DNA of 64,000 nt from Streptomyces sp. GS7. GTDB lineage: Bacteria > Actinomycetota > Actinomycetes > Streptomycetales > Streptomycetaceae. The notes below the pieces were generated by a model. It made no database searches. It had not been told where the DNA came from and saw only the letters and a list, made by a program, of their open reading frames with translations. The translations under genes and the position numbers were made by a program. The stretch spans positions 4,829,501 through 4,893,500 of the forward strand of contig NZ_CP047146.1 of NCBI RefSeq assembly GCF_009834125.1. Reading direction: 5' to 3'. Each line of letters opens with the position of its first letter. The stretch's first letter is position 1. Shown piece after piece: positions 35,387-44,041 of the stretch.

Positions 35387-36507
35387 GTGAGACCGCCACA
35401 TCTTCTGTCCGGTACACGGGGCGTGCCAGGCGTACGGCCGGTGCTCGTACGGCTGTTGCTCGCCGGCCTGCTCCCCTTGCCGCTACTTTTCGGCGTCCCG
35501 CCCGCCCATGCCGCCTCCACGTCCACCGGCAGCCCTCTGCCTGTGCACTGCGCGGCACCACCGGTTGGTCGGACGAAGGCCACGACACGGACTACTCCGT
35601 ATTCGAGCGTCCGCCGGAACCATCAAGATCGCCATGATCTTCGTGGACTTCCCGGACGCGCCCGCCACCGAGCCCCCGGCCAGTGACGCGGCCCGACTAC
35701 GGGTACCAGCGCGGGATGACGCACGAGCAGCACGAGGCATACGTCAGGGACGCGGTCACCGCGGCCGATCCGGATGTGGACTTCTTGCAGTACGACATGG
35801 TCTACGTCGTGCCGACGAGGAATGCCTCGGCGATCTCCTACACGCCCACCTATGTGTACGAGCCGGGAACGGAGGGCGTCGTCGCCGACGGCACCCGGAT
35901 CAGGTGGGCGGTGACCTTCGGCCAGGACATGTGGCACTGGGGGAAGAAGCTGGTGGCCCACGAGACCGCGCACACCTTCGGACTGCCCGACCTCTACGCC
36001 TTCGACGCGGGCGACGACGCCCACCGCTTCGTGGGCGGATGGGATGTGATGGGTCTGATAGGAGGGGCCGGGCCTCAGTACTTCGCCTGGCAGTCCTGGA
36101 AGTTGGGCTGGACCGATGACCGTCAGGTCGTGTGCCGGGCCTCGGCGGGCAGTGACACCGTGCGCCTCACCGCCGTCGAGTACGGGGCGGGTAACAAGAC
36201 GGCGGTGATACCCACGAGTCCCACGACCGCCTATGTCGTCGAGTCGCGGCGCGCGGTCCAGGCGGATGCCGGTCTGTGCTCCACCGGTGCGCTGGTCCAC
36301 AAGGTCGACTCCTCCGTACAGACCGGTGCAGGGCCGATCCAGGTCGTGGACGCCAAGCCGAAGACCACGCCGAAGCCGGGCTGCCGCCCGCTGGACGGCG
36401 CCCCGTACTGGGCCGGCGAGACGTTCACCGACTCCGCGGCCGGCGTTGCCATCGAGGTGCTGAGCGCCGACGGGTACGGAGAGACCGTGCGGATCACGAA
36501 GTCGTAG
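35387..36507 (+). pseudogene. Frameshifted M6-family metalloprotease gene
   Basis: Pieces of one secreted protease lie in different frames: a signal peptide (35387 onward, LLLAGLLPLPLLFGVPPAHA), then RGTTGWSDEGHDTDYSVFE, then IKIAMIFVDFPDAPATEP, then DYGYQRGMTHEQHEAYVRDA to the end. The last piece is an open 274-codon frame with the zinc motif HETAHTFGLPD and GGWDVMG. Compared with the intact paralogue at 51257, at least three frame changes and a deletion of roughly 45 residues (the GxxxxYAxxxxP...WMxxASYGRT part) have occurred before the catalytic domain. The C-terminal frame starts at an ATG but has no signal peptide, so export would be lost. Confidence 0.85.
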
Positions 36508-36516
36508 TGGGACAAG

Positions 36517-36559
36517 GGTGGTGATGCCCGGCTCCGTCATCCGTGAGCCGGGCACCACC
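36517..36559. terminator. Bidirectional hairpin terminator
   Basis: GGTGGT + GCCCGGCTC pair with GAGCCGGGC + ACCACC, with a 3-base bulge on the left arm and a 10-base loop. It lies between the convergent protease pseudogene and the transporter operon. Confidence 0.75.
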
Positions 36560-36572
36560 ACGCTCGGGCCCT

Positions 36573-37589
36573 TCAGGCCGCTTCCGGGAAGTGGCATGCC
36601 ACCCGCCGCGCCGCGCCCGGCTCCACCGGGCGCAGCGCGGGGGTGTCCGTGCGGCAGATCCCCTGGGCCTTGGGGCAGCGCGGGCGGAGGGCGCAGCCCA
36701 GCGGGCGGGCGGCCGGGCTGTCGGGGCCTCGCCCGCGCGAGCGAAGCGGAGAGCCTGGGGAGGGCTCCCCCAGCAGGGAGACCCGTTCGCGCGCTCGTTC
36801 GACGGCCGGGTCGGGCACCGGGACGGCGGACAGCAGCGCACGCGTGTAGGGGTGCGCCGGGGCCGCGTACACCTGCTCCTTCGGACCGATCTCGACGATC
36901 CGGCCGAGGTACATCACGGCAACCCGGTCGCACACCCGCTTGACGACCGACAGGTCGTGGGCGATGAAGAGGTAGGCCAGGCCGAGTTCGTGCTGCAACC
37001 GCTCCATCAGGTTGACGACCTGGGCCTGGACGGAGACGTCGAGGGCGGAGACGGGTTCGTCGGCGACGACCAGGCGGGGGCCGGTGGCCAGGGCGCGGGC
37101 GATGCCGATGCGCTGTGCCTGGCCGCCGGAGAACTCGTGGGGATAGCGGTCGATGTGTTCGGGGATGAGCCCCACCAGCTCCATCAGCTCGGCGGCGCGC
37201 GTACGTGCTTCGGCCGCCGGAGTGCCCTGCACCAGCAGTGGGTCGGCGATGATCCGGGCCACCGTCTGGCGCGGGTTGAGGGAGGAGTGGGGGTCCTGGA
37301 AGACCATCTGCAGGTCCTTGCGGAGCGGCTTGAGTTCGCGCGGTGACAGGTGGCTGATGTCCCGGCCGTCGTACGTGACCGATCCTGCGGTGGGCTCCAG
37401 AAGGCGGACGATCAGGCGGCCGGTGGTGGACTTGCCGCACCCGGATTCTCCGACCAGTCCCAGTGTCTCGCCCGCGGCCACGTCGAAGGTGATGCCGTCG
37501 AGGGCCCGGACCGGGGCAGCGGCTCTCCGTCGCCCGGGGAATGTCATGGTCAAGTCGCGTACGGAGAGCAGGGGTTCAGCGGACGTCAT
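36573..37589 (-). CDS. Peptide ABC transporter ATP-binding subunit (DppF/OppF type)
   Basis: 338 residues. Walker A GESGCGKST, Q-loop QMVFQDPHSSLNPR, signature FSGGQAQRIGIARAL, Walker B LVVADEPVSALD, and the C-terminal oligopeptide-transporter extension with the conserved Cys cluster (CALRPRCPKAQGIC). It energises import of peptides through the membrane. The start overlaps the stop of the partner ATPase by four bases (ATGA). It is the last gene of a five-gene operon facing the hydroxyproline genes. Confidence 0.93.
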   Translation of the reverse strand: MTSAEPLLSVRDLTMTFPGRRRAAAPVRALDGITFDVAAGETLGLVGESGCGKSTTGRLIVRLLEPTAGSVTYDGRDISHLSPRELKPLRKDLQMVFQDPHSSLNPRQTVARIIADPLLVQGTPAAEARTRAAELMELVGLIPEHIDRYPHEFSGGQAQRIGIARALATGPRLVVADEPVSALDVSVQAQVVNLMERLQHELGLAYLFIAHDLSVVKRVCDRVAVMYLGRIVEIGPKEQVYAAPAHPYTRALLSAVPVPDPAVERARERVSLLGEPSPGSPLRSRGRGPDSPAARPLGCALRPRCPKAQGICRTDTPALRPVEPGAARRVACHFPEAA

Positions 37590-38590
37590 GAGATCACGCC
37601 TTCGTACGTGGGGAAGTGGCAGGCGGCCGGATGTCCGGCCGGGCCGTCGAGGAGGGGGCGGTCGCTCTCGCAGCGAGTGCGCTCCTCGGCGGTCGCGCAG
37701 GCGAGGCGGGGGCAGCGGGGCGCGAACGCGCAGCCGGGGGCGGGGGTGAGCAGGGAGGGCGGGCTGCCGGTGATGGCTCGCAGGGGTTCGTCGCCGTCGT
37801 CGTCGAGGCGGGGCAGGGAGTCGAGCAGGGCGCGGGTGTAGGGGTGGGCCGGTGTGGCGAAGAGGGTGTCCACGTCGGCCTGTTCGACGGCCGTGCCGCC
37901 GTACATCACGAGCACCTCGTGGGCGACGCGGGCGACCACGCCGAGGTCGTGCGTGATCATGATGACGGCCAGTTGCCGCTCCTGCTGGATCCGGGCGATG
38001 AGTTCCAGGATCTGTGCCTGGACGGTGACGTCCAGGGCGGTGGTCGGTTCATCCGCGATGAGCAGGTCGGGTTCGCAGGCCAGGGCCATGGCGATCATCA
38101 CCCGCTGGCGCATGCCTCCGGAGAACTGGTGCGGGTGGTCGCGCGCCCGGCGCCGCGGGTCGGGAATGCCGACCTCGGCGAGCGCTTCCACGGCACGCGC
38201 ACGGGCGGCTCGTCTGCCACTGCCGAAGTGCACGCGGTGGTGCTCGGCTATCTGCTCGCCCACTGTGTAGTACGGGTGGAGGCTGGAAAGCGGGTCCTGG
38301 AAGATCATCGCCATCCTCCGGCCGCGCAGCCGGTTCAGCTCGCGCTCCGCCAGCCCGGTCAGTTCCCGGCCGCCCAGCGTGATGGAACCGCTGACCGAGG
38401 CGCCGGTGTGCAACCCCATCACGGCCAGGGAGGTGACGGACTTGCCGGAGCCGGACTCGCCGACGATGCCGAGTGTCTCTCCCGGCCGTACCGCGAAGCC
38501 CAGGCCGTCCACGGCCCGTACCGTGCCGCGCGGGGTGGCGAAGGTGACCGTCAGGTCCTCTACGCACAGGAGGGGGTCGGGGGTGCTCAT
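37586..38590 (-). CDS. Peptide ABC transporter ATP-binding subunit (DppD/OppD type)
   Basis: 334 residues. Walker [30 protein letters not shown], signature [15 protein letters not shown], Walker [13 protein letters not shown], and the C-terminal Cys-rich extension ([12 protein letters not shown]). It forms the ATPase pair with the following gene. The start shares one base with the stop of the upstream permease gene (TGATG), so the subunits are translationally coupled. Confidence 0.93.
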   Translation of the reverse strand: MSTPDPLLCVEDLTVTFATPRGTVRAVDGLGFAVRPGETLGIVGESGSGKSVTSLAVMGLHTGASVSGSITLGGRELTGLAERELNRLRGRRMAMIFQDPLSSLHPYYTVGEQIAEHHRVHFGSGRRAARARAVEALAEVGIPDPRRRARDHPHQFSGGMRQRVMIAMALACEPDLLIADEPTTALDVTVQAQILELIARIQQERQLAVIMITHDLGVVARVAHEVLVMYGGTAVEQADVDTLFATPAHPYTRALLDSLPRLDDDGDEPLRAITGSPPSLLTPAPGCAFAPRCPRLACATAEERTRCESDRPLLDGPAGHPAACHFPTYEGVIS

Positions 38591-39576
38591 CAGTACCTCA
38601 CTCGCGGGTCCACGACGGCATAGAGCAGGTCGACGGCCAGGTTGGCGATGACGATGAAGGTGGCCGCCAGGAGCGTCACTCCGAGGATCACCGGCTGGTC
38701 GCCGCTGGAGAGCGCACCGTAGAAGAGCCGTCCGATGCCGGGGAGCCCGAAGATGGACTCGGTGATCACCGCGCCGGCGAGGAGCCCGCCCAGGTCCATG
38801 CCGAAAATGGTCAAGATGGGGGTCATACCTGCCCGTAGGCCGTGTTTCACCACGACGGTCCGGTACGGCAGGCCCTTGGCGCGGGCGGTGCGGATGTAGG
38901 GTTCCGCCATCGTCTCGATCATCGAACTGCGGCTCTGCCGCGCATACATCGCCGCGTACAGGATGGCCAGGGCCACCCAGGGCAGTATCAGGTTCGACGC
39001 CCAGTGCAACGGGTCGTCGCCGAAGGGCACATACCCCGGATAGGGCAGCAGGCCGGCGATCCGGATCACGCCGTAGATCAGCATCATCGAGGTGAAGTAG
39101 ACCGGCAGCGAGGCGGCGGCCACGGCACCGACCATGAGAGCGCGATCCGTGAGGGTGTCCTTGCGCAGGGCCGCGACGACCCCTGCCGACAGCCCGAGGA
39201 CCAGCCAGATCACGGCGGCGCCGAAAGCCAGTGAGGCGGAGACCGGCAGACGGTCCGTCATGAGATCCCAGACATCCTCGCTGTTCTCGTAGGAGTAGCC
39301 CAGGCACGGGAAGTGGCAGTGCAGCGTGTACTGTCCGCTGCCCATGGAGCGGCCGGTGAAGATGCCGGCGACGAAGTCGGTGAACTGTCGCCACAGCGGC
39401 TGGTCGAGACCCATGTGCGCACGGATCGCCGCCAGTCGTTCGGTGCTGCACGACTTGCCGCAGGCCGCGGCCGCCGGGTCGGACGGCAGGACGTAGAAGA
39501 TGACGAAGGTGATGGCGGCGACGGCGATCAGGACGCCGATCGCACTGAGCAGCCGACGCCCGACGTATTGGATCAT
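38590..39576 (-). CDS. Peptide ABC transporter permease (DppB type)
   Basis: 328 residues with about six membrane segments. The N-terminus MIQYVGRRLLSAIGVLIAV and the first-loop GLDQPLWRQF are typical of DppB permeases. The EAA-loop is seen as RTARAKGLPYRTVVVKHGLR. The periplasmic loop carries an unusual Cys pair (ACGKSCSTERL). It overlaps the preceding permease by four bases. Confidence 0.92.
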   Translation of the reverse strand: MIQYVGRRLLSAIGVLIAVAAITFVIFYVLPSDPAAAACGKSCSTERLAAIRAHMGLDQPLWRQFTDFVAGIFTGRSMGSGQYTLHCHFPCLGYSYENSEDVWDLMTDRLPVSASLAFGAAVIWLVLGLSAGVVAALRKDTLTDRALMVGAVAAASLPVYFTSMMLIYGVIRIAGLLPYPGYVPFGDDPLHWASNLILPWVALAILYAAMYARQSRSSMIETMAEPYIRTARAKGLPYRTVVVKHGLRAGMTPILTIFGMDLGGLLAGAVITESIFGLPGIGRLFYGALSSGDQPVILGVTLLAATFIVIANLAVDLLYAVVDPRVRY

Positions 39577-40499
39577 GTACGGCTTCTCCTCGGGTCCAGG
39601 ACGTCCCGCAGCGCGTCGCCGAGCAGCGTGAACGCGAGCACGGTGAGGAAGAGACAGGTGCTGGGGATGACGAAGTACATGGGATCGGTGTCGTAGAAGG
39701 CGACGCTCTCGGCGATCATCTGACCCCAGGAGGGAGTGGGCGGGCGGACGCCGACGCCCAGATAACTCAGAGCCGCCTCGGTGGCGATCATCCCCGGGAT
39801 GATCAGGGTGGTGTAGGCGATGACCGGTCCGGCGACGCCCGGGAGGACATCACGGGTGAGGATCCGCCAGGGGCCGGAGCCGCCGACGCGGGCGGCGTCG
39901 ACGTACTCGCGGTGCTTGAGTGAGAGCGTCTGGCCGCGTACCACACGGGCGATACCGGGCCAGCCGAAGAGCCCGATCACGGCGGTCATCAGCATGATCC
40001 GGTTGACGTCCCGTGCCACCGACATCATCGCGATCATGAAGATGAGGGACGGGAAGGACATGGTGAGGTCCATCAGCCGGGAGAGCACCGCGTCGGTGCG
40101 GCCGCCGAAGTAGCCGGCCGCGATACCGGCCGCCGTGCCGGCGACGACGACGATCGCGGTGGCGGTGAAGGCGATGAGCAGTGAGACCTGGGCGCCCTGC
40201 ACGACCCGGGCGAACAGATCGCGACCGGTGACGGGTTCGACACCGAGCCAGTGGTCGGCGGAGATTCCGCCGAGCGGGCCGATGGGCTGCCCGCCCAGGT
40301 AGGGGTCGACCGCGGTCTTGTCGAACTCCTCGGGTGACCAGCCGCCCAGAGTGCTCAGCAGCGGGGCGGCCGCCGCCGTGATCGCGAAGAGCGCGATCAC
40401 GACGAGGGAGGTCTTCACGGAGGCGCGTCGGCGCAGCTGCTGCCAGGCACCCTGCCAGGGGCCGCTGCCCGCCGGGGCGACGGTGGAGGTGATGGCCAT
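39573..40499 (-). CDS. Peptide ABC transporter permease (DppC type)
   Basis: 308 residues from ATG at 40499. One N-terminal membrane helix (SLVVIALFAITAAAAPLLS), then the DppC domain with HWLGVEPVTGRDLFARVVQG, and the EAA-loop REYVDAARVGGSGPWRIL. The C-terminal LGDALRDVLDPRRSRT is typical. It follows the binding-protein gene by 13 bases and overlaps the DppB-type gene, so the order is A-C-B-D-F instead of the common A-B-C-D-F. Confidence 0.92.
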   Translation of the reverse strand: MAITSTVAPAGSGPWQGAWQQLRRRASVKTSLVVIALFAITAAAAPLLSTLGGWSPEEFDKTAVDPYLGGQPIGPLGGISADHWLGVEPVTGRDLFARVVQGAQVSLLIAFTATAIVVVAGTAAGIAAGYFGGRTDAVLSRLMDLTMSFPSLIFMIAMMSVARDVNRIMLMTAVIGLFGWPGIARVVRGQTLSLKHREYVDAARVGGSGPWRILTRDVLPGVAGPVIAYTTLIIPGMIATEAALSYLGVGVRPPTPSWGQMIAESVAFYDTDPMYFVIPSTCLFLTVLAFTLLGDALRDVLDPRRSRT

Positions 40500-40512
40500 G
40501 ACGGGGCCTCCT

Positions 40513-42255
40513 TCAGCCTTCGCTCTTGGCGGGGTCCTTGAGGCCGACCGAGGCGTAGTCGAGCTGGCCGCCGAAGGAGGTCTGCCCGTACGCGCCCGCG
40601 ACGTTGGTCCCCACCACCAGCGGCCAGCGCCGTACCAGGACGGGTACCGCCGGGGCCTTGGCGAGGATCTCACCGTCCAGCTTCCGCCAGGCCGCGGTCG
40701 CCTTCCTGGCATCGGTCATGGCGGCGATCTCGTCCATCCGTTTCATGGTCGGAGCGTCGCGGAAGAGGGAGTGGTTGCCCGAGTTGCCCTTCTCCTTGAT
40801 GTAGCGGCCGTCGAAGACGAAGGGCAGGAAGGTGGAGCCGGACGGGTAGTCGGGACACCAGCCGGTGTAGACCATGTCGGTGCGGTGGGTGGTGTCGCCG
40901 ATGGTGGCGTAGAACGCGGACGGGTCGACCGTCTCTATGGTGACCTTGATGCCGGCCTTGGCGAGCGCCTGCTGGATCGCCTCGGCCCGCCCCTTGTCAC
41001 CGTTGGAGACCGTCATCGTGGTGGTGAAACCGTTCGCCTTGCCGGCCTCTTCCAGCAACTTCCTTGCCTTGTCCGCGTCCCCGGTGGTGGGGATCTTCAG
41101 AGTGTCGGGCTGGGTACCGCCGAAGAGCGCGGCGGGCATGTAGGCGGTGGACACGTCGTTGAAGGCGGGACCGCCGGAGGCGGTGACCACGGCCTCCTTG
41201 TCGAGGGCGTACTGGACGGCCTGACGGACCTTCACATCGTTGAAAGGCGCACGCCCGGTGTGCATCTGCACCATGTCGGTGCAGTTGGTCGACTCGGCGA
41301 GCAGCCGCTCGCGGACGTCGGCTCTGGGCAGGACCTTGCCCGCGCTCTCCGGTCGGAGCGCGGACCACGGCACGGTGGAGGCGTCCGCGCCCTGGCCGGC
41401 GATCATCCGGTCGTCGATCTGGTTGGCCCTGAGCCCCATGACCATGACCAGCTTGTCCGGGTACGCCTTGCGTATCGCGTCCGTCTTGGGGTCCCAGTGG
41501 GGATTGCGGACCAGGACCAGCTCCTTGTTGCGCTGGTACGTCTCGACCTTGTACGGGCCCGAGGAGAACGGCCGGTTGTCGTACTGGGGCCCGGTGTCCT
41601 TCGCCTCCGGCACCGGAGCGAACGTGGGCATCACCGTCGCGTTGGGGAACTCGGCGAAGGGCCTGCGCAGTTCGAAGACGATGGTCCTGTCATCCGGCGT
41701 CTTGATGGAGTCCAGGTGCTTGCCGTCGGCCGGGCCCTGATATCCCGCGGCGTCCTTGAGGTAGCGGGCCGCGTAGTCGGCGCCGCCGGGCAGGTCCGGA
41801 GAGAAGGACCGCTCCACGTTGTACTTGATGTCCCGGGCGGTGACGGGCGTCCCGTCCTCGTACCTTATCCCTGTTCTGAGGTGGAAGGTCCACGTCTTGG
41901 CGTCGTCCGAGGGCGTGCCGAGGTCGGTTGCGAGGTCGGGGACCAGCTCGCCGCCGGCGGTTCCGGGGGCCGCCTTGTACGACACCAGGGTGCGGTAGAG
42001 CAGCCGGGTCCCGAAATCCATCCCGCTGACCACCCAGTTGCGGGCCGGGTCGAGGTGGGTGAAGTCCTGGTCGGACAGGATGGTGAGGGTCCCGCCCTTG
42101 TGCGGCGCCCCGCCAACTACCCGGCCGTTGTTGGCCGTTGCGAGGTTCCTTCCGTGGGCGCCAGCCGCCTGCCGCTCGCCGGAGCAACCGGCCGCGCCGA
42201 GGACGAGGGCCGCCGCCAGTGCGGTGGACAGGGCGGTGGAAGTGCTCTTGTTCAT
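40513..42255 (-). CDS. Peptide-binding lipoprotein of the ABC transporter (SBP_bac_5 family)
   Basis: 580 residues. It has a lipoprotein signal (AALVLGAAGCSG, lipid-modified Cys24), so it is anchored on the outer membrane face. The mature part is a DppA/OppA-type solute-binding protein (GGTLTILSDQDFTHLDPARN near the start, DDRTIVFELRRPFAEFPNAT, RNPHWDPKTDAIR). It captures short peptides and delivers them to the permeases. The gene is first in the operon and divergent from the hydroxyproline dehydrogenase genes; a GntR-type site sits about 60 bases upstream. I infer Hyp- or Pro-containing peptides, or Hyp itself, as cargo. Confidence 0.93.
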   Translation of the reverse strand: MNKSTSTALSTALAAALVLGAAGCSGERQAAGAHGRNLATANNGRVVGGAPHKGGTLTILSDQDFTHLDPARNWVVSGMDFGTRLLYRTLVSYKAAPGTAGGELVPDLATDLGTPSDDAKTWTFHLRTGIRYEDGTPVTARDIKYNVERSFSPDLPGGADYAARYLKDAAGYQGPADGKHLDSIKTPDDRTIVFELRRPFAEFPNATVMPTFAPVPEAKDTGPQYDNRPFSSGPYKVETYQRNKELVLVRNPHWDPKTDAIRKAYPDKLVMVMGLRANQIDDRMIAGQGADASTVPWSALRPESAGKVLPRADVRERLLAESTNCTDMVQMHTGRAPFNDVKVRQAVQYALDKEAVVTASGGPAFNDVSTAYMPAALFGGTQPDTLKIPTTGDADKARKLLEEAGKANGFTTTMTVSNGDKGRAEAIQQALAKAGIKVTIETVDPSAFYATIGDTTHRTDMVYTGWCPDYPSGSTFLPFVFDGRYIKEKGNSGNHSLFRDAPTMKRMDEIAAMTDARKATAAWRKLDGEILAKAPAVPVLVRRWPLVVGTNVAGAYGQTSFGGQLDYASVGLKDPAKSEG

Positions 42256-42315
42256 GGGTGGTCACTCCGCAAGAGATCGGACAGCCAGAGCTGGCTGGAG
42301 TGTGACCGGTAACAT

Positions 42316-42334
42316 AGTAATGTGAAATTGCACT
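42316..42334. promoter_or_regulatory. GntR-type site 1, in front of the transporter operon
   Basis: AGTAATGTGAAATTGCACT; its complement reads AGTGCAATTTCACATTACT, containing GCAATTTCACA. It shares the AGTGCAAT...ATTACT frame with site 2 in the same divergent region. Confidence 0.6.
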
Positions 42335-42513
42335 GACAAGGTGTCGGTGACTTCTTTAGCTCGCCCACGCCCGAGGGGCTGCCGTCGCGGGCGACCGCAA
42401 AGCCGCCTGGACCAGCGCGACTTCCGGCATCCGCAGGGCGCGTCACGACCCGCCGGTCCCGGCGGAACTCGTCGCCGCAGGAAGGCAGTTGACCGCTGAC
42501 CCTTGGCATGCAG

Positions 42514-42534
42514 AGTGCAATGTGAAATATTACT
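42514..42534. promoter_or_regulatory. GntR-type site 2, touching the dehydrogenase start
   Basis: AGTGCAAT-N7-ATTACT with the core GCAATGTGAAA. It ends three bases before the GTG start of the FAD subunit gene, so it overlaps any promoter or leader there. Confidence 0.6.
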
Positions 42535-42537
42535 GAC

Positions 42538-43692
42538 GTGCTGACAAGGAACTCCGCAGACGTCATCGTCGTCGGGGCAGGCATGGTCGGTTCGGCCTGC
42601 GCCTACTACGCCGCCCGGTCCGGCCTCCGCGTCGCCGTACTGGACCGTGGCCCCGTGGCGGGCGGTACGACGGGGGCCGGCGAGGGCAACCTCCTGGTGT
42701 CCGACAAGGAGCCGGGCCCCGAACTCGAACTGGCCAAGGTTTCCGGCGAGTTGTGGCGGAAGCTGGCCGAGGAACTCCCGCCGGACATCGAGTACGAACC
42801 CAAAGGCGGGCTGGTCGTCGCCTCCGACAAGGCGGGGATGGCCGCGTTGCGCGACTTCGCGTCCGGGCAGCGCGTGGCGGGTGTCACGGCGGAGGAGGTC
42901 CCGGCCGACCGCCTGCGAGACCTGGAACCCCATCTCGCCGCCGGACTGGCGGGTGGCATGCACTATCCCCAGGACGCGCAGGTCATGCCGGCGCTCGCCG
43001 CCGCCCATCTGCTGCGCGCGGGTGGCGAGCGGGTCCGGCTGCGCCTCGGCGAGGAGGTCACAGGTCTGCTCACCGAGGCGGGTGGTGAGATCCGGGGAGT
43101 GCGGACGACGGTCGGGGAACTCCATGCCCCATACGTGGTGAACGCCGCCGGGACCTGGGGCGGAGAGATCGCCCGCCTGGCGCGCGTCGCGCTTCCCGTC
43201 CGGCCCCGCCGGGGCTTCGTCCTGGTCACCGAGCCGCTCCCACGCGTCGTGCGCCGCAAGGTGTACGCGGCCGACTACGTCGCCGACGTGGCCAGCGGCT
43301 CCGCGGCGCTGCAGACGTCGGCGGTGGTGGAGGGCACTGCGGCGGGGCCGGTCCTGATCGGCGCCAGCAGGGAACGGGTCGGCTACGACCGCACGCTCTC
43401 GCCCGAGGTGCTGCGGCGCCTGGCGGCCCAGGCCACCGCTCTCTTCCCGGTCCTGGCCGGGATCCGGGCGATGCGCACGTACGTCGGCTTCCGTCCGTAC
43501 CTGCCGGACCACCTGCCCGCCATCGGCCCCGATCCGCGCGTCCCCGGCCTGCTGCACGCCTGCGGCCACGAGGGCGCGGGGATCGGGCTGGCCCCCGCCA
43601 CCGGACTGGCCATCGCACGGTCGCTGACCGGTGGCGAACCGCCGCTCGACATCACCCCCTTCAGACCGGAGCGCTTCTCTCCGGCCGCCTGA
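42538..43692 (+). CDS. FAD-dependent D-hydroxyproline dehydrogenase, catalytic subunit (DAO family)
   Basis: 384 residues. The FAD-binding motif is at the very start (VIVVGAGMVGSACAYYAARS), followed by a D-amino-acid-oxidase fold (AGGTTGAGEGNLLVSDKEPG, YPQDAQVMPALAAAHLL, VVNAAGTWGGEIA, and the C-terminal HACGHEGAGIGLAPATG). In LhpB/HcnC-type complexes this subunit oxidises cis-4-hydroxy-D-proline to pyrroline-4-hydroxy-2-carboxylate. Two subunits for electron transfer follow. The GTG start has no RBS, and an operator lies directly in front, so a leaderless transcript is possible. Confidence 0.85.
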   Translation: MLTRNSADVIVVGAGMVGSACAYYAARSGLRVAVLDRGPVAGGTTGAGEGNLLVSDKEPGPELELAKVSGELWRKLAEELPPDIEYEPKGGLVVASDKAGMAALRDFASGQRVAGVTAEEVPADRLRDLEPHLAAGLAGGMHYPQDAQVMPALAAAHLLRAGGERVRLRLGEEVTGLLTEAGGEIRGVRTTVGELHAPYVVNAAGTWGGEIARLARVALPVRPRRGFVLVTEPLPRVVRRKVYAADYVADVASGSAALQTSAVVEGTAAGPVLIGASRERVGYDRTLSPEVLRRLAAQATALFPVLAGIRAMRTYVGFRPYLPDHLPAIGPDPRVPGLLHACGHEGAGIGLAPATGLAIARSLTGGEPPLDITPFRPERFSPAA

Positions 43693-43726
43693 TTCCACCT
43701 GCCCCACAGTCACGAGAGGAGGAGCC

Positions 43727-44041
43727 ATGGCCCGCACCCCCGCCGAACTGGTCGGTGCTCAGCCCGGTCCGCCCTTCCGTATCACCTTCGACGGGCGCGC
43801 CGTGACGGCTCTGCCCGGCCAGTCCGTCGCCGCCGCACTGTGGGGAGCCGGGATCCTGGCCTGGCGCACCACGCGCGGCGGCGGACGCCCGCGGGGCGCG
43901 TTCTGCGGCATCGGCCAGTGCTACGACTGCCTCGCCACCATCAACGGAGAGCCCAACCGGCGGGCCTGCCTGGTTCCGGCCCGGCCGGGGGACGCCGTCA
44001 CCACTCAGGAAGGACACGGCCGTGCCGCTCTCGGCATCTGA
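43727..44041 (+). CDS. (2Fe-2S) subunit of the D-hydroxyproline dehydrogenase
   Basis: 104 residues from ATG with GAGAGGAGG upstream. The ferredoxin-like Cys pattern is visible: GAFCGIGQCYDCLATING and then RRACLVPA. These small proteins (SoxA/HcnA N-terminal type, LhpE-like) carry electrons between the FAD subunits. The stop overlaps the start of the next gene by 20 bases, so the two are translationally coupled. Confidence 0.88.
   Translation: MARTPAELVGAQPGPPFRITFDGRAVTALPGQSVAAALWGAGILAWRTTRGGGRPRGAFCGIGQCYDCLATINGEPNRRACLVPARPGDAVTTQEGHGRAALGI

Noticed and set aside
37586..39451. N-terminal extension of the DppD-type ATPase to 621 residues
   Set aside because: The added part is the wrong frame of the upstream permease gene; the ATG at 38590 overlaps the permease stop as expected for coupled genes.
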